DNA of 41,148 nucleotides from Williamsia muralis NBRC 105860 (GTDB lineage Bacteria > Actinomycetota > Actinomycetes > Mycobacteriales > Mycobacteriaceae), in contig NZ_BDAP01000014.1 in assembly GCF_001598915.1 (NCBI RefSeq), positions 1 to 41,148 of the forward strand, given 5' to 3'. The notes under the pieces were generated by a model. That model did not search any database and had not been told where the DNA came from. It saw nothing but the letters and a program-made list of their open reading frames with translations. Shown one piece after another: positions 35,143 to 41,148 of the stretch (position 1 is the first letter of the stretch; each line of letters starts with the position of its first letter). Both the position numbers and the translations under genes were made by a program.

Positions 35143-36326
35143 TTCGCGGGCACCTTGATGATCAGCGCGTCGCCCTGGCCGCCGGCTCCGCAGAGCGCTG
35201 CGACCCCGGTGCCGCCGCCGCGGCGGGCCAGTTCGAAGGCAAGGTGCAGGGTGATCCGTGCGCCGGACACACCGATCGGGTGACCGAAGGCGATCGCACC
35301 GCCGTTGACGTTGACCTTGTCGTCACTGAGCCCCAGCTCGGCGGTGGCCGCCAGGCCCACTGCGGCGAACGCCTCGTTGATCTCGACGAGATCGAGGTCG
35401 GCAGGTTCGATGCCGGCACGCTTACAGGCTTTCAGGATGGCCCGCGACGGCTGGTGCTGCAGCGTGGAATCCGGTCCGGCGACCACGCCGTGGGGCCCGA
35501 TCTCGGCCAGCCACTCCAGTCCCAGCTCGGTTGCCTTGTCTTTGCTCATCACCACGACCGCCGCGGCACCGTCCGAGATCTGCGACGAGTTGCCTGCGGT
35601 GATCGTGCCGTCCTTACGGAACGCCGGACGCAACCGAGCGAGCGAATCTGCGGTGGTGTCCGCGCGAATGCCCTCGTCCTCGGCGAACTCGATCGGATCG
35701 CCCTTGCGCTGCGGGATGCTCACCGGGACCACCTCGTCGGCGAAGAGGCCGTTCTTCCAGGCCGCGGCCGCACGCTGGTGGGATTCTGCCGCGTAAGCGT
35801 CCTGCTGTTCACGGGTGAACGACTCGACGTCGTTCTGCTGCTCGGTCAGCGCGCCCATCGGCTGATCGGTGAACGGATCGTGGAGGCCGTCGAAAGCCAT
35901 GTGGTCGACCAGCTCGGTGTTGCCGTACTTGAACCCACCACGGCTACCCGGGAGGATGTGCGGCGCCTGGGTCATCGACTCCTGGCCACCGGCCACCACG
36001 CAATCGAACTCACCGGCGCGGATCAGTTGATCGGCCAGTGCGATCGCGTCGATGCCCGACAGGCACATCTTGTTGATGGAGAGGGCCGGGACGTCCCAGC
36101 CGATACCGGCTTTGACGGCCGTCTGCTTGGCGGGCATCTGCCCGGCTCCGGCACCCAGTACCTGACCCATGATCACGTACTCGACCTCGGAGGCAGGAAC
36201 CTTGGCCTTTTCCAGGGCGCCGCGGATGGCGATCGCGCCCAGGTCCACTGCGCTGAAATCCTTGAGCGAACCCATCAATCGTCCGATCGGGGTGCGGGCT
36301 CCGGATACTATTACCGATGTCGACAT
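35139..36326 (-). CDS. fadA4: Acetyl-CoA C-acetyltransferase (FadA4 type)
   Basis: The 395-residue thiolase makes or cleaves acetoacetyl-CoA. Cys88 in NKMCLSG is the acyl nucleophile; the second-half motifs are [10 protein letters not shown] (His) and CGAGGQGDA (Cys near 380). The complete catalytic set and size match the biosynthetic thiolase branch; Rv1323 (FadA4) is the syntenic counterpart. It is divergent from the epimerase gene 68 bp away. AGAGG lies about 11 nt before the ATG. Confidence 0.95.
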   Translation of the reverse strand: MSTSVIVSGARTPIGRLMGSLKDFSAVDLGAIAIRGALEKAKVPASEVEYVIMGQVLGAGAGQMPAKQTAVKAGIGWDVPALSINKMCLSGIDAIALADQLIRAGEFDCVVAGGQESMTQAPHILPGSRGGFKYGNTELVDHMAFDGLHDPFTDQPMGALTEQQNDVESFTREQQDAYAAESHQRAAAAWKNGLFADEVVPVSIPQRKGDPIEFAEDEGIRADTTADSLARLRPAFRKDGTITAGNSSQISDGAAAVVVMSKDKATELGLEWLAEIGPHGVVAGPDSTLQHQPSRAILKACKRAGIEPADLDLVEINEAFAAVGLAATAELGLSDDKVNVNGGAIAFGHPIGVSGARITLHLAFELARRGGGTGVAALCGAGGQGDALIIKVPAK

Positions 36327-36382
36327 CTACTTCTGACCTCTCGTCAAAGCTGGCTGAATGGTGGCGCAACCACTCACAACGC

Positions 36383-36388
36383 TACCTT
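36383..36388 (+). promoter_or_regulatory. Leaderless-type -10 (TACCTT) for the epimerase gene
   Basis: TACCTT ends six bases (TAGACC) before the ATG at 36395. Confidence 0.45.
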
Positions 36389-36394
36389 TAGACC

Positions 36395-36874
36395 ATGAGT
36401 GCTCCGGAACAGAACCCCCAGTCAGCGGTACTGACATCCATCGGCGAACTGGTCACCGCGATCGACCACGTAGGTATCGCCGTCCCCGACCTCGAGGCGG
36501 CCAAGGCCTGGTATCTCGACAACCTGGGCCTGGTGTGCCTGCACGAGGAGACGAACGAAGCCCAGGGCGTCGTCGAAGCGATGGTCGGGCCTGCAGGCGC
36601 CGAGAAGTCGCACGCTCTGATCCAGCTGCTCTCCCCCATCGACGAGACGTCCACCATCGCCAAGTTCATCGACCGTAACGGCCCGGGTTTGCAGCAGATG
36701 GCCGTGCGCGTCACCGATGTCGAAGAGGTCACCCGGCGGCTCGTCGCCAACGGGTTGCGGGTGCTCTACGACGCACCCCGTCGCGGCACCGCGAACTCCC
36801 GCATCAACTTCATCCATCCCAAGGACGCCGGTGGTGTCCTCCTCGAACTGGTGGAGCCTGCAGCCGCTCACTGA
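36395..36874 (+). CDS. mce: Methylmalonyl-CoA epimerase
   Basis: The 159-residue VOC-fold enzyme interconverts the 2R and 2S forms of methylmalonyl-CoA, linking propionyl-CoA to succinyl-CoA. AIDHVGIAVPDLEAA (about 23-37) holds the first metal His, and INFIHPKDAGGVLLELVEPA at the end holds the others (His and Glu). The syntenic M. tuberculosis gene is Rv1322A. It reads away from the thiolase. A leaderless promoter lies directly before the start. Confidence 0.92.
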   Translation: MSAPEQNPQSAVLTSIGELVTAIDHVGIAVPDLEAAKAWYLDNLGLVCLHEETNEAQGVVEAMVGPAGAEKSHALIQLLSPIDETSTIAKFIDRNGPGLQQMAVRVTDVEEVTRRLVANGLRVLYDAPRRGTANSRINFIHPKDAGGVLLELVEPAAAH

Positions 36875-36994
36875 GTCGGCCCCGTTCTTCACCTTCACGG
36901 CTGGTGCGCCTGGCCGGCAGTAGCCCAGCGTTGCAGTGCGGTAACACAGTTCATGCTGTCCACCGGCTTGAACCGCTTTGGCGCCCGTGCAGCG

Positions 36995-37000
36995 TAAAAT
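36995..37000 (+). promoter_or_regulatory. Leaderless-type -10 (TAAAAT) for the DivIVA-like gene
   Basis: TAAAAT, close to the TATAAT consensus, ends seven bases before the ATG at 37008. It is the most canonical of the set. Upstream there is no equally clear -35. Confidence 0.55.
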
Positions 37001-37007
37001 TGCGGCC

Positions 37008-38048
37008 ATGCCATCTCACGAGGCCACATCTGCGTCCGGACTGCCTTTTGCCACGGTCATGCGCGGTTACGACCGTGATCAGGTCATCGACTTCTTTCGT
37101 CGTTTCGACGCCGAGATGCGAGTCATAGCCGCAGATCGTGACGCTGCCACCGCGAATGCGCGCGAACTCGCCGACAACTTGGAACTCGCGCGCGAGGAGA
37201 TCGAAGAGCTCCGCCGTGAGGTGAACAAGCTCTCGGTACCCCCGACCACGGTGCAGGGCATGAGCGAGCGCGTCTCAAGCATGTTGCGACTTGCGTCCGA
37301 CGAGGCGTCGGAGATCCGGGCACGATCGGAAGCCGAAGCGGCAGAGACTCTCTCGATAGCCAGGCAAGAAGCCGAAGAGCACCGCCAGGAGATTGCCAGG
37401 CAGACGCAGGAGATGAACGAGCGTCGCGAGGCGATGAACGCCGAGCACGAGTCGACCATGCATGCCGCGCACGAGGAGTCGGCGCGCATCCTCGCCGACG
37501 CCAAAGCCAAGGCCGAGGAACTCGATGCCCGGGCGCAGAGCAATCGCGAGCGCATCCAAGAAGATTTCGACACCACGATGGCCGCCCGCCGCAAGGAAGC
37601 CCTGGAGCAGGCGAAGCAGCTCGAAGCCACCAGCAAGGCCGAGGCGAAAGAGCGTTTGGACACCGCGCGAGCAGAAGCGGAGAGCACCCGACAACGCGCG
37701 GCCTCGGCGGCCACCGAAAGGATCACTCGGGCACAGGAAGTCACCGAGCAGATCCGAACACTGCGCGCTCGCATGCTGGCGCAACTCGCCGAGGTGCGAA
37801 GTCAGCTCGACGATGTGCCACAGCTACTCGCCGAGGTCGAGAACGAGCCCGAACTACTCGACCCGGACACCAAGGGCCTGCTCAACAAGGACCTGTCCGA
37901 GAACGCGCGGCTCGATCAACCGAATAAAGCTGCCGGCGAACGGGATTCGGAAGTGCCCGCGGACACCACCGACGCAGCCGAGCACGATGGCGACACAGAC
38001 GAGGCCGCGGCCGCCGACAACGACACGGTCAGCGCCTCCTACCGCTGA
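37008..38048 (+). CDS. DivIVA-like coiled-coil protein with acidic tail
   Basis: The 346-residue protein begins with a DivIVA/Wag31-type N-terminal segment: FATVMRGYDRDQVIDFFRRFDAEM at about 14-37, where RGYD and the Phe-rich helix match the motif of pole and septum proteins. A nearly continuous coiled coil follows from about 40 to 290, with repeated Ala-Glu-Ala and Arg-Ala heptads, then an acidic tail rich in Glu, Asp and Thr (about 300-346). It should polymerise on the membrane and organise cell-wall growth. Wag31 is shorter; this is a separate paralogue, closer in layout to SepIVA-type proteins. It converges with the small zinc gene. Confidence 0.8.
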   Translation: MPSHEATSASGLPFATVMRGYDRDQVIDFFRRFDAEMRVIAADRDAATANARELADNLELAREEIEELRREVNKLSVPPTTVQGMSERVSSMLRLASDEASEIRARSEAEAAETLSIARQEAEEHRQEIARQTQEMNERREAMNAEHESTMHAAHEESARILADAKAKAEELDARAQSNRERIQEDFDTTMAARRKEALEQAKQLEATSKAEAKERLDTARAEAESTRQRAASAATERITRAQEVTEQIRTLRARMLAQLAEVRSQLDDVPQLLAEVENEPELLDPDTKGLLNKDLSENARLDQPNKAAGERDSEVPADTTDAAEHDGDTDEAAAADNDTVSASYR

Positions 38049-38102
38049 TCACCGCGACGGCTGACGAGGTCGGGCCAAGGTGACTTTCCCGACCACTCCT
38101 CT

Positions 38103-38345
38103 TCACCTGGTTGGACGCCGCCTGTGGATGCGTCTGCGCCAGCATCCGGTGTGCCAATGGCGGCGGTCATCGATGCGATCTGGCCCGCCATAGTCGTCGA
38201 CCGGCCACGCGACCACATGGGGTGTTCCCACGAAGATCACCTGACTGCAGTGTGGGCAGCGATAGTCCTTGACCGCACGTTGCCCGGAGATGGGCCGCAC
38301 GTAATAGTCGGTGCCGTCAGGCCCGGGTTCGATCCGCTCCAGCAC
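38103..38345 (-). CDS. Small zinc-binding protein next to nucS
   Basis: The 80-residue basic protein has a CPHC knuckle (about 30-33), PHVVAW, then RRHWHTGCWRRR with His and Cys as likely further ligands. This is the small actinobacterial protein often annotated 'ATP/GTP-binding', a name the sequence does not support as there is no P-loop. It lies 13 bp after nucS on the same strand, so it is probably co-transcribed with it. Confidence 0.75.
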   Translation of the reverse strand: MLERIEPGPDGTDYYVRPISGQRAVKDYRCPHCSQVIFVGTPHVVAWPVDDYGGPDRIDDRRHWHTGCWRRRIHRRRPTR

Positions 38346-38358
38346 CGTTGCGCCCGTC

Positions 38359-39039
38359 CTAGAACAGCCGGAACTCGGTACTCTCGGTCCCCCGGAGTTT
38401 GTCGTAATCGAGTGTGACGCAGCGTATTCCGCGATCGGTTGCCAGCGTCCGCGCTTGCGGCTTGATCTGCTGGGCAGCGAACACCCCTTGCACGGGAGCC
38501 AGTAGAGGGTCGCGATTCATCAGCTCCAGATAGCGGGTCAGTTGTTCGACGCCATCGATTTCCCCGCGGCGTTTGATCTCCACTGCCACCGACACACCGT
38601 CGGCGTCCCGGCACAGCAGATCGACCGGCCCGATCGCGGTCATGTACTCGCGCCGCACCAGGGAGTACCCGCTGCCGAGCGTCTCCACATGCTCAGCCAG
38701 AAGCTCCTGCAGGTGCGCCTCAACGCCATCCTTCACCAGACCAGGGTCGACACCCAGTTCATGACTGGAATCGTGCTCGATGTCGGTGATGGTGATCCGG
38801 AGCTCTTCACCGGCTTTGTTGGTCACCACCCACAGCCGCGGCCCTTCAGAGGTGGCGGGATCTTCCTCCACCAGCCAGCACGGTGGGCTCATCCAGTTGA
38901 GTGGCTTGTACGCACGGTCGTCGGCATGGATGCTCACCGAGCCGTCGGATTTGATCAGCAGGAGTCGACGGGCCATCGGCAGATGGGCTGTCAACCGGCC
39001 CACATAGTCCACCTGGCATGTCGCGATAACTAGACGCAC
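38359..39039 (-). CDS. nucS: NucS/EndoMS mismatch-specific endonuclease
   Basis: The 226-residue nuclease replaces MutS/MutL for mismatch repair in actinobacteria; with the sliding clamp it cuts both strands at mismatched pairs. The N-terminal binding domain has [18 protein letters not shown] and [16 protein letters not shown]. The catalytic domain has GPVDLLCRD (Asp140) and [16 protein letters not shown] (Glu154, Lys156). The end, TEFRLF, carries the clamp-binding type tail. GTG 39039 matches the known N-terminus, VRLVIA. Confidence 0.97.
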   Translation of the reverse strand: MRLVIATCQVDYVGRLTAHLPMARRLLLIKSDGSVSIHADDRAYKPLNWMSPPCWLVEEDPATSEGPRLWVVTNKAGEELRITITDIEHDSSHELGVDPGLVKDGVEAHLQELLAEHVETLGSGYSLVRREYMTAIGPVDLLCRDADGVSVAVEIKRRGEIDGVEQLTRYLELMNRDPLLAPVQGVFAAQQIKPQARTLATDRGIRCVTLDYDKLRGTESTEFRLF

Positions 39040-39046
39040 GACGTCC

Positions 39047-39052
39047 ACCTTA
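39047..39052 (-). promoter_or_regulatory. TAAGGT before nucS: leaderless -10 or ribosome site
   Basis: On the minus strand TAAGGT is followed by seven bases and then GTG. The same bases contain AAGGTGG, a ribosome site at a good distance, so the sequence alone cannot tell which role it plays. Confidence 0.35.
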
Positions 39053-39097
39053 GGCGCGCACGAGCGCACGTCCTCCACGCCGTGCCGGGGTCGGCCA

Positions 39098-39103
39098 TAT
39101 TGT
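39098..39103 (+). promoter_or_regulatory. Leaderless-type -10 (TATTGT) for the Nudix gene
   Basis: TATTGT ends 7 nt before the GTG at 39111. It favours that start over the in-frame GTG at 39102, which overlaps the hexamer. Confidence 0.4.
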
Positions 39104-39110
39104 GGTCCTT

Positions 39111-39659
39111 GTGTCGATCAAACGAGTCTCCTCCTCGGAGATCTATGCCAACCCATGGATGTCGTTGAGAGAGGATCAGATACTCCGAGCCGACGGGAGT
39201 CCCGGGATCTACAGCGTTGTCGACAAGCCGACAGGCGTTGTGGTGATCCCACGGGACGGCGACCGGCTTTTTCTCGTCGAACAATTCCGGTACGCGGTGG
39301 GGGCGCGACGTTGGGAGTTCCCCGCGGGCACCGCACCCGATCGAGCACACGTTCCGCCGCCGGATCTGGCTGTTCGCGAGCTGGCGGAAGAGACAGGTCT
39401 GGTGGCCGACAGTCTCACCCAGATCGGTGTGTTGGACGTGGCGCCAGGATTCAGCAGTCAGCGGCAAGTGGTGTTTCTCGCCGAGGGCTTACACACGGGA
39501 GAAGCCGCACGAGAGCACGAAGAGCAGGACATGGACGCGCGATGGTGGACGGTCGCCGAGGTCCGGACAGCGGTGAGAGCCGGCCAGATCTGCGATGGGC
39601 AGACTCTCGCGGCGCTCACGTTGCTGTCTCTGCACGATTCCGGGGATGCGACCATCTAG
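39111..39659 (+). CDS. Nudix hydrolase, ADP-ribose-pyrophosphatase-like
   Basis: The 182-residue protein has the Nudix core [10 protein letters not shown] with the three C-terminal Glu residues intact, and WEFPAG before it. The classical first Glu after the Gly is absent and the loop ([15 protein letters not shown]) is longer by two, so this is a divergent Nudix box. The fold and position of RRWEFPAG resemble ADP-ribose or NDP-sugar pyrophosphatases. It diverges from nucS, and its stop shares CTAG with the glutaminase stop. Confidence 0.85.
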   Translation: MSIKRVSSSEIYANPWMSLREDQILRADGSPGIYSVVDKPTGVVVIPRDGDRLFLVEQFRYAVGARRWEFPAGTAPDRAHVPPPDLAVRELAEETGLVADSLTQIGVLDVAPGFSSQRQVVFLAEGLHTGEAAREHEEQDMDARWWTVAEVRTAVRAGQICDGQTLAALTLLSLHDSGDATI

Positions 39660-41050
39660 GTACGGTCGACCGCGACCTTCAGCAGGAAATCCTCCGCTCG
39701 CGTGATTGCCTCTCTCATCGTGGTCACCACATACTCCGCGCCAGGACTCGGCTCGGCGACGTGCGCATTGCGCCGGACCACGACTCCATCGGGATCGACG
39801 ATCACTGCCGTCCGTGCGGCTCCGTTGATGTTCTCGCTGGCACCGGAGAACATCGAGCGGGATACCTGGTCCACGTGATCGACGCGGCTCATGTCCAGGA
39901 TGGCGACATCGAACTCCGCGACTGCAGCACGCAGACGCCTCAGTACGCTCTCCGTGCCCGAGAAGGTCAGGTCACCCTGGAGCTCGTATATCCGGATGCG
40001 ATCTCGTTGCCCGTTCAGATATCGCCGTTCATGGTCGGACCTGTCGGACACGATGTCGATCTCGCGTGCCGAATAGAACGACCGGATGGTCACCCGACTC
40101 TCCCGAGCGACGTTGAACATGTGCAGACCGAGGTCGGACGACAAACGCTTGCACGCGCTCACTCCCCTGACGCTGTTGCCGTGCTCATCGAGCAGAGGCG
40201 AGTAGACACCGATCCCCAACTGTCCGGGCAGGACAGCCATGATTCCGCCCCCGACACCGCTTTTCGCAGGAAGTCCGACGGTGGTCACCCAGTCGCCGGC
40301 TCCGTCGTACATTCCGCAGGTGGTCATCACACTCAGGACCCGCTGGACAACCGCCTGCCCTACTGCCCGCCGACCCGTACGCGGATTGACGCCGCCGTTG
40401 GCAAGCGTTCCCCCGATCGTCGCGAGGTCGTCGGTCGTCACGATCAACGAGCACTGTCTGAAATACAGATCGATTGCGTCCTCGGGCGCGGCCCAGAGCA
40501 TGCCGAAACTCTGCAACATGTAGGCGATCGCCCTGTTGCGTGCGCCGGTCCGCATCTCGGACGCATAGACGTCGGCGTCGAGTGCGAGCTGCCTGCCTGC
40601 GCACGCCGAGTAGAACTCGAGTAGTTCGGTGAACGCCTTGTCCACGTCCGGTTGAGTCTCCAGAAGCAGAGAAGCGGAGAGGATGGCCCCGGCATTGATC
40701 ATCGGATTCCTCGGCCGTCGACGAGAATCCACGCTGATCTCGTTGAACGCTTCACCGGACGGTTCGACACCGATTCGTTCGTCGACTGCATCAAAACCCT
40801 TGTGGGTCAACGCAAGCGCGTACGTGAGCGGTTTCGACACCGACTGGATGGTGAAACCGATATCCGCGTCGGCGATCGAGTAGACGTAGCCATCGTGCAG
40901 CGCCAGGGACAGCCCGAACCGATTCGGGTCCACCTGGGCCAGTTCTGGGATGTAATCCGCCAGCTCGCCGCCCCCGCCGGCGTAGCACGAACTGTGGATG
41001 TGCTGGAGATAAGACTCGACCAGCGACGGACCGGTGACCAGGGATGCCAT
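39656..41050 (-). CDS. glsA: Glutaminase with C-terminal STAS domain
   Basis: The 464-residue protein fuses a serine-dependent glutaminase (about 1-325) to a STAS domain (about 345-455). The glutaminase active-site SxxK is Ser70-Lys73 (QSVSKP), with NPMINAGAI, MLQSFGM and TGRRAVGQAVVQ typical of the family. The C-terminal part, IYELQGDLTFSGTESVLRRLR and AILDMSRVDHVD, is a STAS fold as in anti-sigma antagonists and SulP transporters. It turns glutamine to glutamate and ammonia in the cytosol; the STAS domain may sense a nucleotide or partner. ATG 41050 gives a full-length enzyme. Confidence 0.92.
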   Translation of the reverse strand: MASLVTGPSLVESYLQHIHSSCYAGGGGELADYIPELAQVDPNRFGLSLALHDGYVYSIADADIGFTIQSVSKPLTYALALTHKGFDAVDERIGVEPSGEAFNEISVDSRRRPRNPMINAGAILSASLLLETQPDVDKAFTELLEFYSACAGRQLALDADVYASEMRTGARNRAIAYMLQSFGMLWAAPEDAIDLYFRQCSLIVTTDDLATIGGTLANGGVNPRTGRRAVGQAVVQRVLSVMTTCGMYDGAGDWVTTVGLPAKSGVGGGIMAVLPGQLGIGVYSPLLDEHGNSVRGVSACKRLSSDLGLHMFNVARESRVTIRSFYSAREIDIVSDRSDHERRYLNGQRDRIRIYELQGDLTFSGTESVLRRLRAAVAEFDVAILDMSRVDHVDQVSRSMFSGASENINGAARTAVIVDPDGVVVRRNAHVAEPSPGAEYVVTTMREAITRAEDFLLKVAVDRT

Positions 41051-41112
41051 GGACTCATCTAAGCAAAGACCGCCTCCACGGAGCCTGCTCGACGTCGATC
41101 TACCCAGAAAGC

Positions 41113-41146
41113 ACTGAAGCCCCCCGCGTTAGCGGGGGGCTTCAGT
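41113..41146. terminator. Strong GC-rich terminator hairpin at the right edge
   Basis: A perfect 15-bp stem (arms 41113-41127 and 41132-41146, starting ACTGAAGCCC) with loop GTTA. It lies 62 bp upstream of the glutaminase start. Read leftward it is followed by GCTTTCT, so it probably ends transcription from a leftward gene beyond the window. It may also work on the plus strand. Confidence 0.75.
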
Positions 41147-41148
41147 AA

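Overview
The window is GC-rich chromosomal DNA from a mycolic-acid actinobacterium (order Mycobacteriales). Gordonia or a near relative is my best guess. The evidence is the N-terminus of a type I fatty acid synthase, GlgE/GlgB, the CysM-CysO-Mec cysteine pathway, NucS/EndoMS mismatch repair, FadD15- and LprD-like proteins, and many GTG starts. From about 14.1 kb to 39.1 kb the gene order closely follows the Mycobacterium tuberculosis Rv1320-Rv1343c neighbourhood (compared from memory, not by search).

Layout. 1-381: 5' end of fas, transcribed leftward off the window. 382-838: regulatory gap with three inverted repeats. 839-2036: HIT hydrolase plus class III-type sirtuin. 2033-6199: a 1388-residue SF1 helicase with a C-terminal Vsr-like nuclease domain, preceded by a catalytic-Cys-less rhodanese. 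6891-10647: DEAD-box RNA helicase and FadD15-type acyl-CoA ligase, then a strong terminator. 10756-14034: the accessory stretch, with a small membrane protein, a penicilloyl-serine-type hydrolase, an orphan gene, a dead tyrosine integrase, a duplicated tRNA-Leu 3' end and a small zinc-ribbon gene. I read this as the remnant of an element integrated at tRNA-Leu(UAG).

14151-24539 is a conserved core. lprD and a DUF3817 gene read rightward. Eleven genes read leftward from clpS to rdgB (clpS, DUF2017, P1 peptidase, mec, cysO, cysM, rhomboid, murI, a cyclic-nucleotide phosphodiesterase-like MBL protein, rph, rdgB). pncB-pncA (NAD salvage) diverge from clpS. 24583-30998: dinG-type helicase, then glgE-glgB (alpha-glucan synthesis from maltose-1-phosphate). 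31027-36874: zinc metallopeptidase lipoprotein, thioredoxin co-chaperone, MFS transporter, second DUF3817, thiolase, and methylmalonyl-CoA epimerase. 37008-39659: DivIVA-like coiled-coil protein, a small zinc-binding protein, nucS, Nudix hydrolase. 39656-41050: glutaminase fused to STAS. A strong hairpin ends the window.

The most general signal I found is not a gene family. Eleven genes have a TAnnnT hexamer ending exactly 6-7 nt before an ATG/GTG start, as expected for leaderless transcripts. It fixes several start codons, supports an otherwise unrecognised gene (12108-12434), and shows that clpS and pncB fire back to back from overlapping -10 elements. I did not find a clear new multi-gene system. 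The nearest candidates are the helicase-nuclease gene and the DivIVA-like protein.
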